The notes under the pieces were generated by a model. It was not told the origin of the DNA. It saw nothing but the letters and a program-made list of their open reading frames with translations, and ran no database searches. The translations under genes and the position numbers were made by a program. 5,705 bases of DNA from an uncultured Bacilli bacterium. GTDB taxonomy: Bacteria; Bacillota_I; Bacilli_A; RF39; UBA660. Shown here piece by piece: positions 1-5,236 of this stretch. The DNA lies in NCBI GenBank assembly GCA_947594675.1, contig CANQEF010000075.1, positions 1-5,705 on the forward strand, read 5' to 3'. Each line of letters opens with the position of its first letter. The stretch's first letter is position 1.

Positions 1-23
1 TTAATATCTACAAATATTTTTAG

Positions 24-57
24 AAAAGAAAAAAGTGGTAAACCTTCTTTCACCACT
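24..57 (-). terminator. Probable Rho-independent terminator at the end of the operon
   Basis: Read on the minus strand, positions 57 to 34 form a hairpin with 9-bp arms (AGTGGTGAA with TTTACCACT, one G-T wobble) and a six-base AGAAGG loop. A T-rich tail (TTTTTCTTTTC) follows immediately. It lies 25 bases after the stop codon of the last paralogous gene, as expected for the end of the long minus-strand transcription unit. The caveat is that the same bases, from a GTG at 51-53 just after an AAGGAG, stay open to the window edge. They could therefore be the beginning of another gene. Confidence 0.65.
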
Positions 58-82
58 CCTTAATGTTTAAGAACCAATTTTA

Positions 83-811
83 CTAATTAATATTAAATGA
101 AAAATCTTCATCTTTAAAATATTCATATTCCCAAACACTAGAATTAATTATAAATGGTTTATAAATAACTAACTTTCCATTGTCAACATAATAACTAAGA
201 TCTTGCATGTATCCCATAAAACCTCTTCTACCAATGAAACAATCTAAGTTACATTTTTCTTCATCTATTTTACCTTTTACTACTAAATCATAATAATAAT
301 CTTTAAATTGGCCTTGTATCTTTTCTAAAACTAATTCATTAGAAATTTTAAAATAATTCAACAATTCTTTATCATCAATAACTTTAACATGATTTAAATC
401 AATATTGTAACTTTTAAAATAATTAATAGGAGCCTTCTCACTATTAAAACTAATTATTCTAATGATTAACGATAAAATATTATTACTAATGTTATACTTA
501 TAATTAATAATATTATCATCGTTATTTAAGTAATCTGAAACAAATAAATCAATATCTTCATTTAAACCATTAAAAGACAAATTAATATGAGGAATTTGCT
601 TATAAAATCTACCAGTATTAATTTCTCTATAAGTAAAAACTAAATCTTTAGATTTATCTATTATATAATTACTATAACTAGTTTTTTTACCTTGAAAAAA
701 ATAAAATATTATTATAGATATAATTAAAAATAAAACAATAGCTACTATAATTGATATATTTTTATTTTTCTTTGAAGTTTTTTTATTGCTACCAGTATTT
801 ACTTCAAACAT
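83..811 (-). CDS. Membrane-anchored exported protein, RsiV/PdaC-like (DUF4163/DUF3298-like), paralog 1
   Basis: This is a 242-residue protein of unproven function. It has a short Lys-rich cytoplasmic start (residues 1-18), one hydrophobic segment (about 19-40) and an outward-facing domain of about 200 residues, with no lipobox. The outer part has the pattern of the DUF4163/DUF3298 region of the lysozyme-sensing anti-sigma factor RsiV and the deacetylase PdaC: a 'DLVFTYRE' strand, 'IPHINLSF' near 73-80, an 'NISNNILSLII' block near 107-117 and 'YFKSYNIDL' near 131-139. No deacetylase domain follows. The cytoplasmic tail seems too short for a normal anti-sigma domain. Cys187 and Cys191 (C-x3-C) are shared with the neighbour and could form a disulfide. 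The ATG is preceded by AAAGGTGA at a good distance, directly after the upstream stop, so the two genes are probably co-translated. It is the last gene before the likely terminator. The family assignment is by pattern only. Confidence 0.55.
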   Translation of the reverse strand: MFEVNTGSNKKTSKKNKNISIIVAIVLFLIISIIIFYFFQGKKTSYSNYIIDKSKDLVFTYREINTGRFYKQIPHINLSFNGLNEDIDLFVSDYLNNDDNIINYKYNISNNILSLIIRIISFNSEKAPINYFKSYNIDLNHVKVIDDKELLNYFKISNELVLEKIQGQFKDYYYDLVVKGKIDEEKCNLDCFIGRRGFMGYMQDLSYYVDNGKLVIYKPFIINSSVWEYEYFKDEDFSFNIN

Positions 812-828
812 AATATCACTTCACCTTT

Positions 829-1542
829 TTAACTAGCTATTTCTATTTTAAAATCTTTATTTTTAAAGTATTTTTCTTCATTATATATAGAATAAATATT
901 AAATTCCTTGAATACATAGAGTTTAGCATTATCAATATAATAATGTATCTTGTCAGTATAATTATCTATATCTCGCATATTTAAGTAGCAAGAATAATCA
1001 CATTCTTCATCAAATATTTTTTTCTCTCTTTCATCTTTAAAGAAATATTCAAATTTTTTTTGAATCTTTTCTGAGACAAAGTCTATATTTATTTTATATA
1101 AATCAAGAATATCAGCATCATTTAGTAACTTTTTTTCTTTTAGATTAATATTATAAGTTTTAAATAATACAACTGGTAGATGATTATCATAACAATTTAC
1201 TTGTATTACTATTGATAAAATATCTCCACTAATTCCATAATCATAATTAATAACATTTTCATCATTATTAAGATAGTAATTGGAAAAAGTAGCTATTTCA
1301 TTATTTAAATCTCCAATAATGGAAGTTTTTAAATTAATATAAGGGACTTCTGTTAATATATCTTTGTAAGTTTTTGAATATCTAGTATAAACTATTAAAT
1401 TGTTATTTTCTTTAATATTACGATAGCTTGTATTTGAAGATGAATTATAATAATAAAAGTATACATTAAAAACAACTAGTAAGAAAGTACTAATGACTAT
1501 ACATCCAATTATAAAATTTTTGTTTTTAATGTATTTTTTCAT
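829..1542 (-). CDS. Membrane-anchored exported protein, RsiV/PdaC-like (DUF4163/DUF3298-like), paralog 2
   Basis: This is a tandem paralog of the gene at 83-811, about 237 residues. A very short basic tail (MKKYIKNKN) and a membrane helix at about residues 10-32 come first, then a wall-facing domain. It shares the same blocks in the same order: 'VPYINLKT', 'YYLNNDENVINYDYGISG', 'ILSIVIQV', 'FKTYNINL', 'DFVSEKIQKKFEYFF' and the C-x3-C motif ('EECDYSCY', Cys181 and Cys185). The two copies have diverged well beyond recent duplication but keep their length and architecture. The start is uncertain. A GTG at 1552-1554 adds four residues, but AAGGAT abuts it directly. I chose the ATG at 1540-1542, preceded by AAGGGG, because it matches the paralog's N-terminus better. 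The gene lies 27 bases after the CHAP gene, in the same operon. A role in sensing or binding wall material or a wall hydrolase is inferred from the RsiV/PdaC resemblance. Confidence 0.55.
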   Translation of the reverse strand: MKKYIKNKNFIIGCIVISTFLLVVFNVYFYYYNSSSNTSYRNIKENNNLIVYTRYSKTYKDILTEVPYINLKTSIIGDLNNEIATFSNYYLNNDENVINYDYGISGDILSIVIQVNCYDNHLPVVLFKTYNINLKEKKLLNDADILDLYKINIDFVSEKIQKKFEYFFKDEREKKIFDEECDYSCYLNMRDIDNYTDKIHYYIDNAKLYVFKEFNIYSIYNEEKYFKNKDFKIEIAS

Positions 1543-1545
1543 TTT

Positions 1546-1560
1546 CCCCTTCACATCCTT
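1546..1560 (-). promoter_or_regulatory. Ribosome binding region deciding the start of paralog 2
   Basis: The leader reads AAGGATGTGAAGGGG on the minus strand, followed by AAA and ATG. Two purine-rich boxes are present. The first abuts the GTG at 1552-1554, too close for normal use. The second lies three bases before the ATG at 1540-1542, which is short but workable. The leader of the downstream paralog (AAAGGTGAAGTGATATT, then ATG) lines up with this one when the ATG is used, which favours the ATG. Confidence 0.45.
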
Positions 1561-1569
1561 TTATTATTT

Positions 1570-2505
1570 TTAATAAGCAGGAGTACCATAACCATAGACA
1601 TATCCTGTATGTCGTGGTCTTACTTTTCTAGAAACTCCATCTGAACCTCCACAACTGCTTGCTGCCTCACCTTCACAACTTGTATTGCCTTCTATAGTGT
1701 AAATACTATTAGCATCAGCACTTTCAACAATTCCTGTATGTTGAGAACCACCAGCACCGTAAAAAACTATATCTCCTGGTTGAGGGGTATAACCACTGCC
1801 CTCGGCATGAAATCTGCCACGAGTATGAAACCAAGAAACTCCAGCAGAGCAACTAACAAAAGAAGGAATTATTTGAGAATTTATAAAACCAGCTTGTCCA
1901 GCACACCAAGTTACAAAAGCAGCACACCAAGGTTGAGCAGAAGTTAAGCCACTATAAGCACCATATTTTGCATGAGAACCATTGCTTTCATGATTTCCAA
2001 TTTCTGCAGCTGCTATACTTATAAGTCTTTGGGCACCAGAACCAGCTATAGTTGATGATCCTGGAGAACCTGGTTCCTTTTTATCTCCTGGATCATATTC
2101 TCCGGGATCTGTTACTATTTTGTATGGGTCTTTATCAGAAATACTTATATAAGATAAGGGGGTATTACTAGAAATTTCTCTAGAAATTTTGGCATTTTTC
2201 CAACAAGAACTAACTGAAAAAGTTTGAGGCATGATTCCCATTATAACATCAGCTATAACAGGTAGTAAAAAACAAATAAAAGTTGCTAAAACTTTATTAA
2301 TTAATTGCTTAGTATTTTTCTTATCTTCAGGATTAACAACCATTTTTATTAATTGAATTGTAATCATTATTATTAACAAAATTGGTACTATTAATTGTAT
2401 TAAATCAAAAACTTTTCTAGTGATATCAATAATATATGCTAGAGTATAATCATTACAACAATTACCTAGAGTAGAATTACATTCCAATATTTGAATTGAT
2501 TGCAT
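1570..2505 (-). CDS. Membrane-tethered CHAP-domain peptidoglycan hydrolase with pilin-like two-helix N-terminus
   Basis: This 311-residue fusion protein probably cuts peptidoglycan at the outer face of the membrane. Residues 160-311 form a CHAP (cysteine/histidine amidohydrolase-peptidase) domain. 'QPWCAAFVTWC' carries the presumed nucleophile Cys194, 'GDIVFYG' is the usual strand, 'SQHTGIVE' carries His256, and 'IEGNTS' supplies Glu272 or Asn274. The N-terminal part has two membrane helices (about 33-57 and 70-93) around a charged loop 'NPEDKKNTKQ'. This resembles VirB2/TrbC-like pilin proteins of conjugative systems and related small Mollicutes proteins. A cytoplasmic basic loop would place both ends outside. 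A flexible Gly/Pro/Asp linker (about 131-153) joins the halves. Cys9, Cys16, Cys17, Cys101, Cys219, Cys277 and Cys285 could form disulfides. The ATG follows AAGGG, 15 bases after the trmR stop. The CHAP half is much richer in GC than its neighbours. The hydrolase call is strong; the pilin-like call and any conjugation role are inference. Confidence 0.82.
   Translation of the reverse strand: MQSIQILECNSTLGNCCNDYTLAYIIDITRKVFDLIQLIVPILLIIMITIQLIKMVVNPEDKKNTKQLINKVLATFICFLLPVIADVIMGIMPQTFSVSSCWKNAKISREISSNTPLSYISISDKDPYKIVTDPGEYDPGDKKEPGSPGSSTIAGSGAQRLISIAAAEIGNHESNGSHAKYGAYSGLTSAQPWCAAFVTWCAGQAGFINSQIIPSFVSCSAGVSWFHTRGRFHAEGSGYTPQPGDIVFYGAGGSQHTGIVESADANSIYTIEGNTSCEGEAASSCGGSDGVSRKVRPRHTGYVYGYGTPAY
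2167..2190 (-). repeat. 12-bp tandem near-duplicate in the linker of the CHAP gene
   Basis: Two adjacent 12-mers on the minus strand, AAAATTTCTAGA and GAAATTTCTAGT, differ only at their first and last bases. They encode KISR-EISS (residues 106-113), just after the second membrane helix and Cys101. This looks like a small in-frame slippage duplication in the flexible stretch before the CHAP domain. Within it, CTAGAAATTT occurs at 2168-2177 and again at 2180-2189 on the plus strand. Confidence 0.6.
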
Positions 2506-2520
2506 AATATCCCTTCTTTG

Positions 2521-3117
2521 TTATTTTTTTCTTTTACTTACAGCTAAACCATCACCAACATCTAAAAAAACTGTTTCAAAATTATTATTAGTCTTTAAAA
2601 ATGCGATATAATCTTTTATCTTTCTTATTAAAGCTCGCAAATTTCTGCTTTCAATTTCTTCTTCTTTTTTAGATACTAATCCATGAAAACTTAAATTATC
2701 AGTAATAATTGTTCCATTATTATTTAAGTTTTTTTCAAATTTTTCAAAAAATCTTATATTTTGTGCTTTAGCAGCATCTATGAAAATTAAATCAAACTTA
2801 TCTTTTAAATTTACTTCAATAGCATCATTATAAATGAGATTAATTCTTTTTTCTAATCCTAAACTTTTGACATTTTTAACAGCCTCAAGATATCTTTTTT
2901 CATCTCTTTCAATGGAAGTTATTTCTATGTCTTCATTTACTAAGGCCATTAAAATTGATGAATAACCAATAGCTGTTCCAATCTCTAATATTTTTTTTAT
3001 ATTATTTTTTTCAATATATTTAACTAAATAATTTATACCATCGTCTGTCATTATTGGAACATTTTGCTTATCAGCATATTCTTTCATCGCTTTAATTGTA
3101 CTAAAGCTATCTACCAT
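2521..3117 (-). CDS. trmR: TrmR/YrrM-like O-methyltransferase (tRNA 5-hydroxyuridine methyltransferase)
   Basis: This is a class I S-adenosylmethionine-dependent, metal-dependent O-methyltransferase of 198 residues, close to the family's usual length. The SAM-binding glycine-rich motif is 'ILEIGTAIGYSS' (about 43-54) and the acidic ribose-contacting motif is 'SIERDE' (68-73). 'DLIFIDAAKAQ' (109-119) and 'ITDNLSFHG' (138-146) supply the likely metal ligands Asp114, Asp140 and Asn141. In B. subtilis the gene at this position (yrrM, trmR) methylates 5-hydroxyuridine at wobble position 34 of tRNA to 5-methoxyuridine, so the same role is inferred from family and position together. The ATG lies inside the end of mltG with a 7-base overlap (ATGGTAG), and AAAGGTGA sits upstream, so translation is probably coupled. 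The hydroxylation genes yrrN/yrrO that follow it in Bacillus are absent here, so the substrate-making enzyme must be elsewhere or different. Confidence 0.85.
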   Translation of the reverse strand: MVDSFSTIKAMKEYADKQNVPIMTDDGINYLVKYIEKNNIKKILEIGTAIGYSSILMALVNEDIEITSIERDEKRYLEAVKNVKSLGLEKRINLIYNDAIEVNLKDKFDLIFIDAAKAQNIRFFEKFEKNLNNNGTIITDNLSFHGLVSKKEEEIESRNLRALIRKIKDYIAFLKTNNNFETVFLDVGDGLAVSKRKK

Positions 3118-4190
3118 ATCCAGTCACCTTTTTCTTTTATCTGTGCTATAACATCTTCGTGTTCACTATTTGTCTTTGTATAGTATATCTCACCATTTTT
3201 ATCAGCAACAAAAAATAAATAATCATTCTTTGTTGGATTTACACTAGCTTCTAAACTAGAATTTGAAAAGTTACAAATTGGGCCAATAGGCATTTTCCCT
3301 ATCATATTAGCTCCTCTTGTATTGTAAGGATTGATTGTTTCAAAATCTTTGCTAGTCAAATTAATTGTCAGCGGTTTTTGTAATGCATAATAAGTAGTTA
3401 CATCACTGCCCATGTTCATATTATTATTTAATCTATTTTCAAATACTCCAACTATCATTTTTCTATTATCTGTATTTGTTCCTTCTAATTCAATAATAGA
3501 GGCCATTGTAATGTAATAAGTAATAGTATTTTCTATTTTATTACGATATTTTTCTAGATTAGTATCCATTTGTTGTAATAAAGTTTCAATAATTTCTAAT
3601 ACTGAAACATCTTTATTTTTAAAATAATATGTTTCAGGTGCTAAATAGCCCTCTAATGGATAATATATGTTATCATTTAATATGCTGTCTGTCAAAAACC
3701 AATATTTTCCTATTAATTCTTTTAAAATATTTTTGTCATTTATAACATTAATAACATCATCATAAGTATTAACTGTTTTATCAGCTATTTCTTTTGCATA
3801 ATCTGTTATTCTTTCCCCTTCTTTAAAAGTAATTTTTATTTGGTCAGGGTTGTAACTATTTCCCTTTTCTAACATTTTTACTATTTCTTTAACAGACATA
3901 TTTTTTTGCATTTTATAAGTAGTTGCTTTTAAGGAATTAGCCTTTTCTAGTTTTAAATATAGTCTAAATATTAATTCGTTTTTTATTAAATCGTTATCCT
4001 TTAAAATTGTAGCTATATCTTTAGAGCTACTTCCATTAGGTATAACTATTTCTATTTGTTCTTCGCTGTTCTTATCAACTGCTCCTAAAGCTATGTTTAT
4101 ATATATTATTATTCCAAATGTAAGTACTAAAAAAATACTAAAAATAATCCCCAATATTATAAATAATTTATTCTTTTTATTTACTGCCAT
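3111..4190 (-). CDS. mltG: Endolytic murein transglycosylase MltG
   Basis: This is a membrane-bound lytic transglycosylase that cuts nascent glycan strands and is thought to set their length by ending polymerisation. At 359 residues it is normal for the family. A short basic N-terminus leads into one membrane helix (about 9-35), then a LysM-like region ('IPNGSSSKDIATILKDNDLI', 50-69) and the YceG catalytic domain. Hallmarks are 'YPLEGYLAPETYYF' (177-190), 'MASIIELEGT' (229-238) with the catalytic glutamate expected at Glu234, 'GVFENRLNNNMNMGSD' (248-263), 'INPYNT' (286-291), 'MPIGPICN' (300-307), 'YLFFVAD' and 'YTKTNSEHED'. The ATG has a strong GGAGG five bases upstream. It follows the DUF1292 gene by 32 bases and overlaps trmR by 7, as in the conserved Bacilli operon. 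The second acidic residue of the usual 'SIVEKET' motif is kept, but the following Thr is Gly here. Confidence 0.95.
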   Translation of the reverse strand: MAVNKKNKLFIILGIIFSIFLVLTFGIIIYINIALGAVDKNSEEQIEIVIPNGSSSKDIATILKDNDLIKNELIFRLYLKLEKANSLKATTYKMQKNMSVKEIVKMLEKGNSYNPDQIKITFKEGERITDYAKEIADKTVNTYDDVINVINDKNILKELIGKYWFLTDSILNDNIYYPLEGYLAPETYYFKNKDVSVLEIIETLLQQMDTNLEKYRNKIENTITYYITMASIIELEGTNTDNRKMIVGVFENRLNNNMNMGSDVTTYYALQKPLTINLTSKDFETINPYNTRGANMIGKMPIGPICNFSNSSLEASVNPTKNDYLFFVADKNGEIYYTKTNSEHEDVIAQIKEKGDWIW

Positions 4191-4198
4191 TTATACCT

Positions 4199-4224
4199 CC
4201 AGAAAAATAAAGAGCAACTTGCTC
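4199..4224 (-). terminator. Weak hairpin plus T-rich tract between DUF1292 gene and mltG (possible attenuator)
   Basis: On the minus strand GAGCAAGTTGCTC forms a near-perfect inverted repeat, realistically a 4-bp GAGC/GCTC stem with a five-base AAGTT loop. TTTATTTTTC follows. It begins within the TGA stop of the upstream gene and ends just before the GGAGG of mltG. The stem is short, so it would terminate only partially, if at all. It could lower mltG expression relative to the upstream genes. Confidence 0.3.
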
Positions 4225-4507
4225 AATCATCATTACTATTTTTATTTTTTATTTCTTCTTGTAAAGTATTAAGTATTGTTTCTATAACTTTCCATTCTTT
4301 TTCAGTTTGTATTTCTTCAAATTTAGCCTTTGGATCTTCGGGGTTATAAATAGAGGCATAAACTTGAATATTTCCATCTTCATCTTTTGAATTATCTGTG
4401 TATACTATATAGTTTTTATTTGTTTCTTCACTTTCAAATGTAAATAATACATCATAAACAATTTCTTGACCATTTTCATCTAATACTGAAAAAGTATTCT
4501 TCTTCAT
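4223..4507 (-). CDS. DUF1292 family protein (YrzB-like)
   Basis: This small, very acidic, probably cytoplasmic protein of 94 residues has the typical length of the DUF1292/YrzB family, whose biochemical role is unknown. The recognisable pattern is 'FSVLDENGQEIVYDVLFTFE' near the start (6-25), then 'NYIVYTDNSKDEDGNIQVYASIYNPED' split over two strands (32-58), and a C-terminal helix around 'EKEWKVIETILNTLQEE'. The ATG overlaps the ruvX stop by four bases (ATGA), implying coupled translation. Its place between ruvX and mltG matches B. subtilis yrzB exactly, which strongly supports the assignment. It has no membrane segment or cysteine. Confidence 0.9.
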   Translation of the reverse strand: MKKNTFSVLDENGQEIVYDVLFTFESEETNKNYIVYTDNSKDEDGNIQVYASIYNPEDPKAKFEEIQTEKEWKVIETILNTLQEEIKNKNSNDD

Positions 4508-4923
4508 ATTTTTTTCTCCTTATCTATAAAAGATTGTAGTATTATACAAGATGCTACACTATCTACAACTTTTTTTCTTTTTTTACGTGACATACCACCA
4601 TCAATTAATGTATTTATAGCACTTACTGTAGTTAATCTCTCGTCTTGCAAATAAACGGGAATACTTAGTTTTTCTTCTAATTTTTCCTTAAAACTTAAGC
4701 TTAATTCTCCCTTAGGACCAATTGTATTATTCATGTTTTTGGGAAATCCTAAAACAATAGCCTCTATTTTTAATTCTTTAACTATAGATATTACTTCGTC
4801 TATTAAGCGTTCATATTCTTCATTATGTCTAATAACTTTATAGCTATTAGCAATAATACCTTTACTATCACTTACAGAAATACCTAAAGTTTTACTGCCT
4901 AAATCAAGACCTAAATATTTCAT
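4504..4923 (-). CDS. ruvX: RuvX/YqgF-family Holliday junction resolvase-like nuclease
   Basis: This 139-residue protein has an RNase H-like fold. The family is linked to Holliday junction resolution and, in some bacteria, to processing the 5' end of pre-16S rRNA, so the exact activity here is open. 'LGLDLGSKTLGISVSD' (4-19) carries the first catalytic Asp7. 'AIVLGFPKNMNNTIGPKG' (55-72) is the family signature. 'VYLQDERLTTVSA' (90-102) carries Asp94 and Glu95. 'KKVVDSVASCIILQSFID' (117-134) carries the last acidic residue, Asp121. All the acidic positions expected for catalysis are present. It shares ATGA overlaps with both ireB (upstream) and the DUF1292 gene (downstream). The ATG start gives the standard 'MKYLGLDLG' beginning. 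Confidence 0.94.
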   Translation of the reverse strand: MKYLGLDLGSKTLGISVSDSKGIIANSYKVIRHNEEYERLIDEVISIVKELKIEAIVLGFPKNMNNTIGPKGELSLSFKEKLEEKLSIPVYLQDERLTTVSAINTLIDGGMSRKKRKKVVDSVASCIILQSFIDKEKKI

Positions 4924-5174
4924 TTATTATTATTTTGAAATTCTGTTAAAAGAATTTCTACTATCTTAGCTCGATCTATTTCTTGAATCTTTCCCCTAGC
5001 GTCTTTATAACTAGAGATATATCCAGGATCACCACTAATCAAGTATCCTACGATTTGGTTGGTAGGATTGTATCCCCTTTCTTCTAGAGCATCATAAACT
5101 TCTTTAAGGGCATCTTTTACAATCTTTGTGTCCAATTCTAATACACTAAATAAACTTGTCTTATCAGGTTCCAC
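4920..5174 (-). CDS. ireB: IreB/ReoM family regulator, substrate of the PASTA serine/threonine kinase
   Basis: This 84-residue cytoplasmic regulator (formerly DUF965) is the family's normal length. Homologues are phosphorylated by the PASTA kinase: IreB by IreK in Enterococcus, controlling cephalosporin resistance, and ReoM by PrkA in Listeria, controlling ClpCP-dependent breakdown of MurA. The hallmark is 'YNPTNQIVGYLISGDPGYI' (35-53) followed by the basic 'YKDARGKIQ'. The N-terminal 'DKTSLF' places Thr6 where the kinase-target threonine sits in homologues, so the phosphosite appears kept. The kinase and phosphatase genes are not in this window. Translation starts at a GTG supported by GAGGTGA four bases upstream; an ATG start is not available nearby. 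It is the first gene of the conserved operon and overlaps ruvX by four bases. Confidence 0.94.
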   Translation of the reverse strand: MEPDKTSLFSVLELDTKIVKDALKEVYDALEERGYNPTNQIVGYLISGDPGYISSYKDARGKIQEIDRAKIVEILLTEFQNNNK

Positions 5175-5201
5175 TATATCACCTCACTATAATATACTCT
5201 T

Positions 5202-5230
5202 ATTTTATCATTTTATAAAGGCAAATACAA
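5202..5230 (-). promoter_or_regulatory. Candidate promoter for the ireB-to-terminator operon
   Basis: On the minus strand, a TTGTAT box (5225-5230), a 17-base spacer and TAAAAT (5202-5207) preceded by TG fit an extended -10 promoter of the vegetative sigma type. The expected start of transcription near 5195 leaves a leader of about 20 bases with the GAGGTGA site before the ireB GTG. The -35 matches the consensus at only three positions, and AT-rich gaps yield such matches easily. The position, in the only clear gap of the upstream half, favours it. Confidence 0.42.
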
Positions 5231-5236
5231 TAACTT

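Noticed and set aside
83..1542. Paralogs as true RsiV-type anti-sigma factors
   Set aside because: Their cytoplasmic tails are only about 9 and 18 residues, too short for a sigma-binding domain, and no sigma factor gene is adjacent. Only the outer domain resembles RsiV.
1738..1947. Plus-strand open frame of 69 codons inside the CHAP gene
   Set aside because: It lies antisense within the conserved CHAP domain, has no recognisable motif, and its Ser/Thr/Arg-rich composition is what the complement of this region yields. It is a shadow of the real gene.
1570..2505. Part of a conjugative element or phage
   Set aside because: No VirB4, VirD4, relaxase, integrase, capsid or attachment-site repeats are visible, and the flanking genes form a conserved chromosomal operon. 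Only one domain recalls conjugation proteins.
4223..5174. TGA read as tryptophan, as in Mycoplasma
   Set aside because: ireB, ruvX and the DUF1292 gene end at TGA at their normal family lengths, two of them in ATGA overlaps, and tryptophan is encoded by TGG in mltG and the CHAP gene.
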